Shown here piece after piece: positions 30,702 through 40,600 of a stretch of DNA of 64,000 bases. Positions within the stretch are counted from its first letter, which is position 1, and each line of letters opens with the position of its first letter. Under the pieces are notes generated by a model. The model was not told the DNA's origin. It saw only the letters and a program-made list of their open reading frames with translations, and made no database searches. Location of the stretch: positions 186,001-250,000 of the forward strand of contig NZ_AUMU01000001.1 in NCBI RefSeq assembly GCF_000430845.1, written 5' to 3'. The stretch is from Chryseobacterium gregarium DSM 19109. GTDB lineage: Bacteria; Bacteroidota; Bacteroidia; Flavobacteriales; Weeksellaceae. The translations under genes were made by a program, and so were the position numbers.

Positions 30702-31346
30702 TTACAGGCATTTGAGTTCGCCTTTTTTATCTTTATTTCTGATGATGGCCTGATAATTCTTTAATAATTCTGAAATATCACACTGGGTTGCCCGGCTGGC
30801 TATTTTATCCGGTTGCCTGTTGTTCCCTTTAGAACGTATAGAATATTTTTTTTCGAGGCACTGTACTGCTTTATTATTTAAAATATACATGCGTTTTTCT
30901 GTAATGTCATCTTTTGTTTCCGGCTTTTCGGCAGTCCCGCCGTCAAAATTCCATAATGTTTCATCCTGAAAAATGAAAAAGACCAGATTATCTTTAATGA
31001 AATACTGAGTGAATGAAGAAAAATGGCTGTGCTCTGCATAAAAATCTTTCACCATTCGGATTTTCCCATCCTGTTTGTATAAGACTACTTCACCTTCTCG
31101 TTCATTACAGTAATACGTAAATCTGCTGGAGGAATCTAATTTTTTCATTGCCAAAAGATTACTGATCACAGCATACTCTTTTTTAATATCATCCACGGAT
31201 TTTATAGTGTCACTGTTTACTGTATCCGGGATGCTTTTAATAGACATACTGTCTTTAGCGATATCTTGTCTTTGATGTTCCGGACGGTTTTCTTTTTTAC
31301 ATGAAATGATGAGAGCTAAACTTAAAGTAAGAAGTGCGGTTTTCAT
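30702..31346 (-). CDS. Lipoprotein of unknown function
   Basis: 214 residues. Signal and lipobox LIISC followed by KKENRPEHQ, then a long Ser/Asp/Lys-rich linker and a folded part from about 65 containing FTYYCNEREGEVVLYKQDGKIRMVKDF and CLEKKY. I cannot assign a family. It is a single gene between two terminators (30667-30697 and 31401-31437). Confidence 0.65.
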   Translation of the reverse strand: MKTALLTLSLALIISCKKENRPEHQRQDIAKDSMSIKSIPDTVNSDTIKSVDDIKKEYAVISNLLAMKKLDSSSRFTYYCNEREGEVVLYKQDGKIRMVKDFYAEHSHFSSFTQYFIKDNLVFFIFQDETLWNFDGGTAEKPETKDDITEKRMYILNNKAVQCLEKKYSIRSKGNNRQPDKIASRATQCDISELLKNYQAIIRNKDKKGELKCL

Positions 31347-31400
31347 AATAATCAGGTGATGGGTTACTGTTACCTAACAAAAAACGTGCAGAAAAATAAG

Positions 31401-31437
31401 CGCAAAAAAAGCAGTTCCAACCTCTGAAACTGCTTTT
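31401..31437 (-). terminator. Terminator of the reverse-strand secreted protein gene
   Basis: AAAAGCAGTT (31407-31416) and AACTGCTTTT (31428-31437) form a perfect 10-bp stem, followed on the reverse strand by seven T. Confidence 0.82.
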
Positions 31438-31455
31438 ATAGATTTTTAGGAGTGA

Positions 31456-32244
31456 TTATTTACAATTTTCATTGTAATCAAAAATGACTTCATTAACGAT
31501 AGAAAGGTTATCGGACATGGCTTTGTCAACTTCATTTTTAATAAATTTGCCTAATCCGGATCTTTGCTTGGTATCGGTTTTAAGTGATCCGTATTCCCCG
31601 CTCGCGATTTTCCCTTTGACCACAGGGCAGTCTGCCACAATCATTTTCGCCTTGGCCAGCGTAAGTTCTTCGGGCTTTCCTCCTTTTTTGGAATACACGT
31701 AAGAAGGATTTTCCCTCATTCTTTTATTTTCTTTTTCCGCTGCATCAATCTGCCCGCCTGCTGAAAAGGTAGTAGGGAAACCATATAACCGATATACCTT
31801 GATTTTCCCGTCGGCTACAACTTCTGCAAACTGTGTGCTTTTCGTAAGGTTGTTAAATGCTTTTAAGCCTCCGCTCAGTCCTCCGTTTGCCGTATTGAAT
31901 CCTTCTTTGGTATTGGTATATTTAATGGCTTCAAAATGTCTTTCGGCATCATTGTCAATAGCCATATATCCTTTCAGGTCATCGGTGTCAAGCGTTTTGA
32001 ATTTCTGTCTTTTCTTAGAACTGTCAATATCAGAAGCCGCAATAAACTTTACTTTTTTCTGATTGGTCCACGGGCTCGTTTCACTGCCGGCCAACCTTAC
32101 AATGCCTTCAATTTTCTTTCCGCTTTTATCGATAATATAGCCTGGCTTTTCATAGGCTCTCATTTCATATTCAGTATTGTCATCCTGCGCATAAACGTTC
32201 AGTGAAACGAGGCCGAATAATCCAATAAGTAATAATTTTTTCAT
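31456..32244 (-). CDS. Secreted protein of unknown function
   Basis: 262 residues with signal peptide MKKLLLIGLFGLVSLNVYAQ. The mature part repeats short lysine-rich strands (KKIEGIVRLAG, QKKVKFIAASDID, KIKVYRLYGFPTTF) and ends in a coiled NEVDKAMSDNLSIVNEV helix. No family is recognised. The start at 32244 is preferred to an upstream in-frame ATG at 32268, since the -7 box TACCTTTG overlaps that codon and the signal peptide begins at 32244. Confidence 0.68.
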   Translation of the reverse strand: MKKLLLIGLFGLVSLNVYAQDDNTEYEMRAYEKPGYIIDKSGKKIEGIVRLAGSETSPWTNQKKVKFIAASDIDSSKKRQKFKTLDTDDLKGYMAIDNDAERHFEAIKYTNTKEGFNTANGGLSGGLKAFNNLTKSTQFAEVVADGKIKVYRLYGFPTTFSAGGQIDAAEKENKRMRENPSYVYSKKGGKPEELTLAKAKMIVADCPVVKGKIASGEYGSLKTDTKQRSGLGKFIKNEVDKAMSDNLSIVNEVIFDYNENCK

Positions 32245-32265
32245 AAGTTGATATTTAGATTCCGG

Positions 32266-32273
32266 CAAAGGTA
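32266..32273 (-). promoter_or_regulatory. -7 promoter element for the secreted protein gene
   Basis: TACCTTTG on the reverse strand fits TANNTTTG, 21 nt upstream of the start at 32244. Confidence 0.5.
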
Positions 32274-32310
32274 ATTTTTATAACCATATAAAAGGAAATT
32301 TTAACATACC

Positions 32311-32341
32311 ATAAAAAAAGATCCGGAAACATTCGGATCTT
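32311..32341 (-). terminator. Terminator of the LptF/LptG permease gene
   Basis: AAGATCCG (32318-32325) pairs with CGGATCTT (32334-32341), extended by a G-U pair; the reverse-strand tail is seven T. Confidence 0.8.
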
Positions 32342-32361
32342 CTCTTTATTTTACCAATTTA

Positions 32362-33822
32362 TTACTGATATCGTTGGTGTTCTTTATTTTTAACGAATAG
32401 TTTGATGAGCGGCTTTAACAGCGCTTTGTACTTTTCAGCATCAAATAACTGGGAATCTGTCAGTGCTTTATAAGTCATCCAGATGCCGAAAGGGAAAAGC
32501 ACCATATTGGGGACCCACGCAGCCAGGTAAGGATTCAGTTTGCCCGACCACGACATATTTTCCGTCCCTACATTGATGATATAGAAAATAATGAATATAA
32601 CAATGGCAATGATAACCGGAAGCCCCATGCCTCCTTTTCGGATGATGGAACCCAGACTGGCCCCGATCAGGAAGAAAATAATACAGGTAAATGAATAGGT
32701 AATAATCCGCTGCTGGTAAATTACCACTTTGCTGTAATATTTTATCCCGGGATTAATTTCGTTATTTTTAGCATCCAGTGTGGTCTTCAGGTTATCCAGT
32801 CTGCTGTAGGCATTTTTTATGATTTCCAGTCTCTTTTCACTTTTCAGAGTGTCCAGTTTCAGAATCTGCTTGGGTTTTGCCTTTGCCCTGTTCTGCTTGG
32901 TATCCATGTAGCTTATTACCGAATTCGTCTGACCGAGCACATCATTATTGACATTGGTGAAGAATTTCTCGTTGTCCTTTTTGGTTTTGTCAATCGTTAT
33001 ATTCAGCTGATTAAAGGTCTGGAAACGGTAATCATCTGTAATCTTTTCCTCTTCAATGGCTCTGTTGATGATATCGCTTACGTCAAAATGTGAAACCAGG
33101 GAATCAAATTTAATTGACTGATCGGGCTGTTTTAAGCGGACATTCTCACTTTTCCCTGCAAAATTATCTTCATACACGTAGCCGTTATAAAGAACCAGCT
33201 GAAGGTAATTTTTGTTGGCTGCCGGCACAAATCTTCCTTTTTCCGCAACGATAGACCGTTGATTTTCATAACTGGTTGCTTTTTTATGAATAAAAACACC
33301 GGTAATATTTTCTCCGTTTTCCCCGGTAATTTTATCAAATTTCACCATGTAGCCGGGAATCTGATCGATAAACTGCCCGGGAGTAAAGTTCAGTGCCGGT
33401 TTGGTCTGGGCAATATTGAAGAGCATATTTTTGGCTTTCCGCTGAAAATCCGGAATGATATTATTGGAGAAAAAGTAAAGCATGACCGCCATAATAGAAG
33501 TCACTCCCAACAGCGGAAGCATGACGCGGGTCAATGAAATTCCGGCTGCCTTCATAGCGGCAAGCTCATAGCGTTCGCCGAATTCACCAAATGCCATAAT
33601 ACTTGCCAGCAGGATGGTAAGCGGCAAAACCATACTGATCACACTTACCCCAAGGTAAAACAGCAGTTTAAGAATCTGCCATGAGCTTAATCCCTTCCCC
33701 ATAAACTGGCCTAGCTGAACCCATACAATATTAACAATAAATATGAAAAACAGTACGCTGAATATAAAAATAAACGGTCCGAAGAAAGTTTTTATGATAT
33801 ACCGGTCTAATATTTTAAACAT
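32362..33822 (-). CDS. LptF/LptG-family permease
   Basis: Inner-membrane subunit of the lipopolysaccharide export complex, which moves LPS to the Lpt bridge using LptB. Of the 486 residues, three N-terminal membrane segments (from FFGPFIFIFSVLFFIFIVNIVWV) and three C-terminal ones (near 370-460) flank a periplasmic domain (about 135-370). NNIIPDFQRKAKNM and SGKLNPYLAAWVPNMVLFPFG are typical. It is longer than E. coli LptF/G (about 360) because of an extended periplasmic part. F and G cannot be separated from the sequence alone. A -7 box sits so close that the transcript may be leaderless. Confidence 0.9.
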   Translation of the reverse strand: MFKILDRYIIKTFFGPFIFIFSVLFFIFIVNIVWVQLGQFMGKGLSSWQILKLLFYLGVSVISMVLPLTILLASIMAFGEFGERYELAAMKAAGISLTRVMLPLLGVTSIMAVMLYFFSNNIIPDFQRKAKNMLFNIAQTKPALNFTPGQFIDQIPGYMVKFDKITGENGENITGVFIHKKATSYENQRSIVAEKGRFVPAANKNYLQLVLYNGYVYEDNFAGKSENVRLKQPDQSIKFDSLVSHFDVSDIINRAIEEEKITDDYRFQTFNQLNITIDKTKKDNEKFFTNVNNDVLGQTNSVISYMDTKQNRAKAKPKQILKLDTLKSEKRLEIIKNAYSRLDNLKTTLDAKNNEINPGIKYYSKVVIYQQRIITYSFTCIIFFLIGASLGSIIRKGGMGLPVIIAIVIFIIFYIINVGTENMSWSGKLNPYLAAWVPNMVLFPFGIWMTYKALTDSQLFDAEKYKALLKPLIKLFVKNKEHQRYQ

Positions 33823-33826
33823 TCGC

Positions 33827-33834
33827 CAAAATTA
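33827..33834 (-). promoter_or_regulatory. -7 promoter element for the LptF/G gene
   Basis: TAATTTTG on the reverse strand fits TANNTTTG and ends 4 nt before the start codon, so transcription would begin at or next to the ATG. Confidence 0.4.
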
Positions 33835-33974
33835 ATCAAAAAGCCACAAAGTTTCCTTTGCAGCTCTTATATTTTATGAAATTTTATAATTAAATGGAGG
33901 CGTATCTCTGTAAAAACCTGAAATGTATGTTGCAGGGAAAGATTTCCGCTTTTCAGATTAACATATAATTCACT

Positions 33975-34622
33975 TTATAATTCCGTAACCAGGTAATTTT
34001 TATACTTACCCTTATCGAAAACAAACATTCCCGAATCCAGATTCTGATTTTCTTTATAATCTTTAATTGCAATGACGGCAACATCATTATTGCTGCCATG
34101 CTGCTCTAGCTTTACCATTTGTTTTTTTGCTGAATCTACGAAAAGATAGACATATTTAATCCCGTTTGATTTTACCGGAGTCAACTTAATGAAATCCGCA
34201 TTTACGCCGTCTACATTTTTTTTACCGTTGTAAGTGACGTTATAATCTTTTCTGTAAGTGGAAAGATAATTGATAGGGGAGAACATAGAGCCGCTGCCGT
34301 TGGGCTTCGCTACGGTGACTTCCGTGTCTTCCACATTAATGTTGTAAATTTTATTTCCGTCGAAAATCTGTTCTATTTCCATGATTTTCAGTTTATATTT
34401 ATCTCCTGCAGCGTAATAGATTCCCGGTTCTGTTTTGGATACCTGACCGTTAGTCCCGGTTCCGAAAGAGAATTTGAAATATGTATTCTTTTTAGAATTA
34501 TAGTTTGCTGTAATATCGTCTAATATTTTTTTTGCTTTGGCATCAATTTTCTGGGCATTTGTAAAGCCTATTGCTCCTACAACCAGACTGCTTACAACCA
34601 CCTTTGAAATAATATTTTTCAT
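33975..34622 (-). CDS. lolA: Outer-membrane lipoprotein carrier LolA
   Basis: Periplasmic chaperone that carries lipoproteins from LolCDE to the outer membrane. 215 residues with signal MKNIISKVVVSSLVVGAIGFTNAQ and LolA-like repeats of strands: NTYFKFSFGTG, PGIYYAAGDKYKLKIMEIEQIFDGNKIYNIN, YVYLFVDSAKKQMVKLEQHG. Length is as in other Bacteroidota. It lies between ftsK and the LptF/G gene on the same strand, a group of envelope genes. Confidence 0.87.
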   Translation of the reverse strand: MKNIISKVVVSSLVVGAIGFTNAQKIDAKAKKILDDITANYNSKKNTYFKFSFGTGTNGQVSKTEPGIYYAAGDKYKLKIMEIEQIFDGNKIYNINVEDTEVTVAKPNGSGSMFSPINYLSTYRKDYNVTYNGKKNVDGVNADFIKLTPVKSNGIKYVYLFVDSAKKQMVKLEQHGSNNDVAVIAIKDYKENQNLDSGMFVFDKGKYKNYLVTEL

Positions 34623-34686
34623 TTTATTTAATTCTTTAATCTTTAGACTTTTTTAAATGGTAAAAGTTAAACTAACGGTAATTCCG

Positions 34687-37251
34687 TTAACTGCGCATGT
34701 CTTCCAAAAACTGTTCCAAAGAATGAAGGTCACTGATGAGCACCTCTCTTGCTTTTGCCCCGTTGAATCCGCCTACGATCCCGATGGCTTCAAGCTGGTC
34801 CATAATTCTTCCGGCCCTGTTGTAGCCTAATTTAAGCTGTCTCTGAAGCATCGAGGTGGAACCCTGCTGCGTGGAAACAATAATTCTTGCCGCTTCTTCA
34901 AATAAAGCATCCTTTTCATTAGGATCAAAAGCACCCACGGTACTGGTAGAATCTTCAGAAACATATTCCGGAAGGAGGAATGCGGAAGCATACCCTTTCT
35001 GTTCCCCGATAAATTCGGCCAGTCTTTCCACTTCAGGCGTATCTACAAAGGCACACTGAAGCCTTAAAATTTCATTTCCGTTGAAGTACAGCATGTCTCC
35101 TTTACCGATTAGCTGATCTGCACCTGGAGAATCCAGGATTGTTCTGGAGTCTACACTTGAAATTACCCTGAACGCCGCCCGGGCAGGAAAGTTGGCCTTG
35201 ATCATCCCTGTGATAACGTTGACCGAAGGCCTTTGGGTGGCTACAATCAGATGGATGCCTACGGCTCTGGCTAACTGGGCCAGTCTGGCAATCGGTAACT
35301 CCACTTCTTTTCCGGCCGTCATAATCAAATCGGCAAACTCATCAACCACCAAAACGATATAAGGTAAGTAGCGGTGCCCGTTTTCGGGGTTTAATTTTCT
35401 TTCCGTGAATTTTTTATTGTATTCCTTTAAGTTTTTACAGAATGCATTTTTAAGCAGGTCATACCTCATATCCATTTCTACGCAGAGAGAATTCAGGGTA
35501 TTGATTACTTTATTGGTATCTGTAATGATAGCATCCTCTGAATCTGGTAATTTCGCCAGGTAGTGCCTTTCAATTTTTGAATATAATGAAAGCTCTACTT
35601 TTTTAGGATCCACCATCACGAATTTCAGTTCGCTCGGATGCTTTTTATAAAGGAGGGAAGTAAGAATGGCATTGATCCCTACCGATTTACCCTGTCCTGT
35701 AGCTCCCGCCATCAGCAGGTGAGGCATTTTGGAAAGGTCAGCCATGAAAATTTCATTGGAAATCGTTTTACCGAAAACCACGGGAAGATCCATGTCCGTA
35801 TTCTGGAATTTATGGGAAGCAATCACTGAGCGCATAGAAACCATGGTAGGGTTTTTTCTCGGAACTTCGATTCCTATCGTTCCTTTCCCCGGCATCGGCG
35901 CAATAATTCTGATTCCCAAAGCCGAAAGGTTCAGCGCAATGTCATCCTGAAGCTTTTTGATGGCTGATACCCGGATTCCCGCTTCCGGAACTATTTCATA
36001 TAAAGTTACCGTAGGACCTATCGTTGCTTTGATCTCAGCAATTCCAACATTAAAATTCTTCAGTAATCCGACAATTTTATTTTTATTTTCTTCTAGTTCT
36101 TCTTTATTGATAGAGATTTCCTCATTTCCGTAATCCTGTAAAAGATCCACAGTCGGCATCTGGAAATTGGCAAGATCCAGTTTATGGTCATAAAGCCCGT
36201 GTTTCTGTACCAGTTCATTGGATTTTCTGTCTGAATCATCCAAGATGTCAACCACCTTAGCCACTTCTACATTGAATTTAATCTCTTCGTCAGATACAAG
36301 TGCTGATACAGGTGTTACCGGCGGAGCGGAAGGTCTCATGTCAAAGGCCTCTTCCGGATTGGAAGTCGGTACTGCAGGTTTTGAACTGAGATTCAGATTG
36401 ACATTTAGAGGCTGGGAAAAATCGTTTTTTTCTTCCTCAAAAGAGGTCTGGTTCGGTGTTACGATGGTATCCAGATCCGTGGAAACCGGAACTTCAGGAA
36501 ATCCTTTCGGAACAGCGACAGGGTCCGGTATACGGGTTTTGGACTTTACCGATTCGGTAACCGTGATTTTCGGCAAAGGTTCTTCAGCAATTCCGGCTTC
36601 TTCGATAAGCTCTTCGTCCGCTTCAAAATTTTCATCGGAGCTCGGCATCATCGATTTTACCCTTCCGATGGTATTTTCATTAATATCATTCAGTCTGGAC
36701 TTGATAGAGCTCGGGCGAAGATTGAATTCCAGGATAAAATAAAGAGCAATACTCGCTGCCAGGACCATCCAAAGTCCGACACTTCCGATAATTGCATTCA
36801 AAGAATCCATAATCTGATAGCCGTAGACTCCGCTCAGGACTCCCTGACCTTTGGTAACCGCTCCGAACAGGATCGGCAGCCAACAGATAAAAAACAGCGA
36901 GTGGCCGACCGTTTTCCAGGGCTTGAACATTTTCTTTTTCAGAATTAGTGTCCCGAATACCAGGAATAAAAAGGCAATAATAAATGAAGCCACTCCGATA
37001 CTTTCGAAAATAAAAATATTTCCAAGCCAGTCACCCAGCTTGCCGAAAAGATTGGAAGATTTGATGCTTTTGTCAAGCATGGTTCCCGCCTGGCTCTGGT
37101 CTGCCTGCCAATTCATTAAGTAAGAGACAAATGAAAAGGTAAGCACTACAGAAAAAAGGATACAGGTAAGCCCGAAAAAGACTCTGGGCTTCGATAAAAA
37201 TTTGCCCTTTTCAGGCGATTCCTGCTGTTGTTTTGATGTATTCTTGTCCAT
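34687..37251 (-). CDS. ftsK: DNA translocase FtsK/SpoIIIE
   Basis: Hexameric motor that clears chromosome dimers from the septum and couples segregation to XerCD. The 854 residues have four N-terminal membrane segments, a variable acidic/Pro linker (about 210-330), the alpha/beta motor with Walker A GATGQGKSVG near 500 and Walker B VLVVDEFADL, and a C-terminal gamma winged helix (about 785-854, LKLGYNRAGRIMDQLEAIGIV) that reads KOPS-like sites. Single gene with its own -7 box 15 nt upstream. Confidence 0.97.
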   Translation of the reverse strand: MDKNTSKQQQESPEKGKFLSKPRVFFGLTCILFSVVLTFSFVSYLMNWQADQSQAGTMLDKSIKSSNLFGKLGDWLGNIFIFESIGVASFIIAFLFLVFGTLILKKKMFKPWKTVGHSLFFICWLPILFGAVTKGQGVLSGVYGYQIMDSLNAIIGSVGLWMVLAASIALYFILEFNLRPSSIKSRLNDINENTIGRVKSMMPSSDENFEADEELIEEAGIAEEPLPKITVTESVKSKTRIPDPVAVPKGFPEVPVSTDLDTIVTPNQTSFEEEKNDFSQPLNVNLNLSSKPAVPTSNPEEAFDMRPSAPPVTPVSALVSDEEIKFNVEVAKVVDILDDSDRKSNELVQKHGLYDHKLDLANFQMPTVDLLQDYGNEEISINKEELEENKNKIVGLLKNFNVGIAEIKATIGPTVTLYEIVPEAGIRVSAIKKLQDDIALNLSALGIRIIAPMPGKGTIGIEVPRKNPTMVSMRSVIASHKFQNTDMDLPVVFGKTISNEIFMADLSKMPHLLMAGATGQGKSVGINAILTSLLYKKHPSELKFVMVDPKKVELSLYSKIERHYLAKLPDSEDAIITDTNKVINTLNSLCVEMDMRYDLLKNAFCKNLKEYNKKFTERKLNPENGHRYLPYIVLVVDEFADLIMTAGKEVELPIARLAQLARAVGIHLIVATQRPSVNVITGMIKANFPARAAFRVISSVDSRTILDSPGADQLIGKGDMLYFNGNEILRLQCAFVDTPEVERLAEFIGEQKGYASAFLLPEYVSEDSTSTVGAFDPNEKDALFEEAARIIVSTQQGSTSMLQRQLKLGYNRAGRIMDQLEAIGIVGGFNGAKAREVLISDLHSLEQFLEDMRS

Positions 37252-37265
37252 AATATCAATGGGAA

Positions 37266-37273
37266 CAAATTTA
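37266..37273 (-). promoter_or_regulatory. -7 promoter element for ftsK
   Basis: TAAATTTG on the reverse strand fits TANNTTTG, 14 nt upstream of the start codon. Confidence 0.45.
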
Positions 37274-37585
37274 ATGTTTTTTCTATAGTAAAGGAATCTT
37301 TTTTATTTTAAAAATGGTGTAAACAATAAGTGAAACTATTCTACCGATCATGATCAATACAGCGTATTGTTGTTTTTTATGCACAAAGCGGTTAATTATA
37401 AAGTAGGTTCCGTATTATCTTTATAATTATGGCTTGTGGTTATAGAATTTTTTCTGCATAGGGGATGACGGATTCAATTTTTCTCACTCTCAATCAATGT
37501 TATTAAGAATGTTTCAAAATAACGTCTGACTTCTTTAAAATGATAAAAAACAGCTTTTTTTACCCTCTTTATAGTTTATCATCCT

Positions 37586-37593
37586 TATTTTTG
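37586..37593 (+). promoter_or_regulatory. -7 promoter element for ccsBA
   Basis: TATTTTTG fits TANNTTTG, 19 nt before the start codon. Confidence 0.5.
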
Positions 37594-37612
37594 CCTATCA
37601 AGTATATATAAC

Positions 37613-40600
37613 ATGAAGAAACTCCAGGATATTCTTATCTCGACCAGGACAATGGCTGTGTTGTTATTGGTGTACGCATTCGCGATGGCATATGCAACGT
37701 TCTTAGAAAACGACTACGGAACTCCAACAGCAAAAGCATTAATTTACGAAGCGAAATGGTTTGAACTTATTATGTTCCTGCTCATTCTCAATTTCATCGG
37801 TAATATCGGAAGATACAGGTTGTGGAGGAGAGAAAAATGGCCGGTACTGGTATTTCACCTTGCTTTCGTATTGATTTTCGTTGGTGGAGCCGTGACCCGG
37901 TACATCAGCTTTGAAGGTACGATGCACATCAGGGAAGGGGAAACATCAAACGAGATTGTAACCGATAAGAATTTCCTTAAGATCAAGATTGAAGAAAAAG
38001 GCGATGCCCTAGATTATCAGGACATTCCGTATCTGATGTCTCCGCTGCACAAAGATTTACAGGCAACGTACGATTTCCGCGGAAAACATGTAAAAGTGGT
38101 TGCCAAGGATTATGTTCAGAGAAAAAAGGACAGCTTAATTGCTGACCCGAATGGCGCACAATATCTTCATCTGGTTTCTACAGGGAATACAGGCAGGCAG
38201 AATATCTATATCAAACCGGGAGAGACCAAATCCATAAACGGGACTTTGGTTACTTTCAACAGGGCGATTGAAGGAGCCGTAGAATTCAGAAATGACGGCG
38301 GGAAACTGATGATCAAGACCCCGGTGGATGCATCCTTTATGACAATGGCTACGCAGGCTACAGGCAATACGGTAAAAGACGAATTCCAGCCACTGGTATT
38401 AAGAAGCCTATACAGCATCAACGAATTAAAACTGGTTGTCCCTGAAGGATTAAAGAAAGGAAAGCTGATGGCTTTTGAAGGTGACCGAAAGAAAGACCAG
38501 AATGTTCCGGACATGCTTACCGTTGAAATTCAGGGTCCGAAAACGACACAGCTGGTTGATTTATCAGTAGAAAAAGGCAACCCAAATGCCTACAAGCAGA
38601 TTGCCATGGACGGCTTGAACATTATGATCGGTTTTGGTCCTAAAATCTATAATACGCCTTTTGCGCTGAAACTGGATGATTTCGTGATGGAAACTTATCC
38701 GGGAAGTTCCTCTCCGAGTGCTTATGAAAGCCATATTAAAATTATTGATGAAGGCAAGCAGACGCCTTTTAAAATTTATATGAACCACGTTTTAAACCAT
38801 AAAGGATACCGTTTCTTCCAGTCCAGCTTTGATCCGGACAGGATGGGTACCGTACTTTCCGTTAACCATGATTTCTGGGGAACGTTGATTTCCTATATCG
38901 GATATGCTTTATTATTCGGAGGTCTTTTCGTTGTTTTCTTCTGGAAAGGAACCCATTTCTGGAAACTGAATAAAATGCTGAAGGATGTTAATAAAAAAAG
39001 AGCGGCGACAATAGTTCTGTTGTTTTTAAGCCTGGGATTAAGCGCTCAGAAAATCGAAACACACGGAACAACCGACGGAAGCAGGGAACATATCCATACG
39101 GAAGGTGACAACCACAGCCATGATCCCGCTCCGGCACCTGAAACAAAGGTTCAGCAGAAAGCACAACAGAATTCACTAGCAGCACCGCTGAGCAAAATGA
39201 AAATGATCTCTGCTGATGAAATTATAGCAAGAAATAAAATCAGCAAAGAACATGCAGACAAATTCGGGTATCTTCTGGTTCAGAATTTTGAAGGAAGAAT
39301 TGTTCCGATCAACACGGAAGCACTGGATGTTTTAAGAAAGCTGTATAAAAAAGATGAGTTTAAAGGAACAGACGGAAAATCTCTGACTGCCAATCAATGG
39401 TTCCTGTCGGTCAATACCGATACACCGAGCTGGACAATGGTTCCGATGATCAAAGTGGGATCAAAAGGAGGAGATGAACTAAAAAAGAAAACAAAAGCCA
39501 ACGATGAAGACTATACTTCATTAATGAATCTTTTCCCGGCAGATGCCAACGGGAATTTATCCTACATCCTTGAGCACGATTATAACACGGCATTCCGTAA
39601 AAAACCATCTGAACAGACCAATTATGACAAGGAAGTGATTTCGGTTAACGAAAGGGTTCAGATTTTCAATGAGTTTTTCAGCGGACAGTTTATGAGAATT
39701 GTTCCTGTGAAAAATGATGCGAACCATACCTGGCATTCATGGCTGGACCAAAAAATGGAACCAGATATTGAGTCTCAGAAAGTAATGGGACCTTATTTCG
39801 CAGAAGTGTTACAGGCGCAGCAGAGCGGGAACTGGAGCAAGGTAGATGCAGAACTGGCCAAGCTTTCAGACTACCAGCAGAAATGGGGTAAAGCGGTGGT
39901 CCCTTCGAAGTCAAAAGTTGACCTGGAAGTATTTATGAATGAGGTGAACCTCAATTTTAAACTTTTAATCTTCTACACCATCGTAGGAAGCCTACTGCTG
40001 ATCTTAGGTTTTGTTGAGTTGTTCAAATCCCGAAAATCTTTAAATAAAATTATTAAAGCGATTGTTGTTATAGGCGCCATAGGCTATATTTTCCATTTCC
40101 TGGGACTGATTGCCAGATGGTATATTTCAGGCCACGCGCCGTGGAGTAACGGATACGAAGCCATTATCTTCATTTCGTGGGTAGGAATTACAGCCGGATT
40201 AATCCTGTACAGAAATTCCAATGCCTTGATTCCTGCAGCCGGATTCATGGTAGCTGTTATCATGATGGGGTTTGCCCATGGAGGTTCGGCTCTTGACCCG
40301 CAGATTACACCACTGGTTCCCGTATTAAAATCATATTGGCTGATCGTTCACGTGGCTATTATTACCTCCAGTTACGGTTTCTTTGCTTTATCAATGATTA
40401 TTGCCGTGATCAGTCTGGTATTTTATATTATTTCAAATAAAGAAGATTATAAAATCCATCATGATACCACACTGAAGGAACTGGTGATCGTTTCCGAAAT
40501 GTCTTTAACCATCGGTTTGTTCGCTTTAACCGTAGGAAACTTTTTAGGCGGAATCTGGGCTAACGAATCCTGGGGGAGGTACTGGAGCTGGGACCCGAAA

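Larger units (their letters stand above)
37252..37612. other. Divergent spacer between ftsK and ccsBA
   Basis: AT-rich, with no supported gene. It holds the two promoters, a spaced 10-bp inverted repeat AATTATAAAG/CTTTATAATT at 37394-37403 and 37419-37428, and a small CAATAC/GTATTG hairpin at 37355-37369. No role can be assigned to either repeat. Confidence 0.5.

Noticed and set aside
37355-37428. Small hairpin and spaced inverted repeat between ftsK and ccsBA
   Set aside because: Short and AT-rich, in a divergent spacer; no function can be supported.
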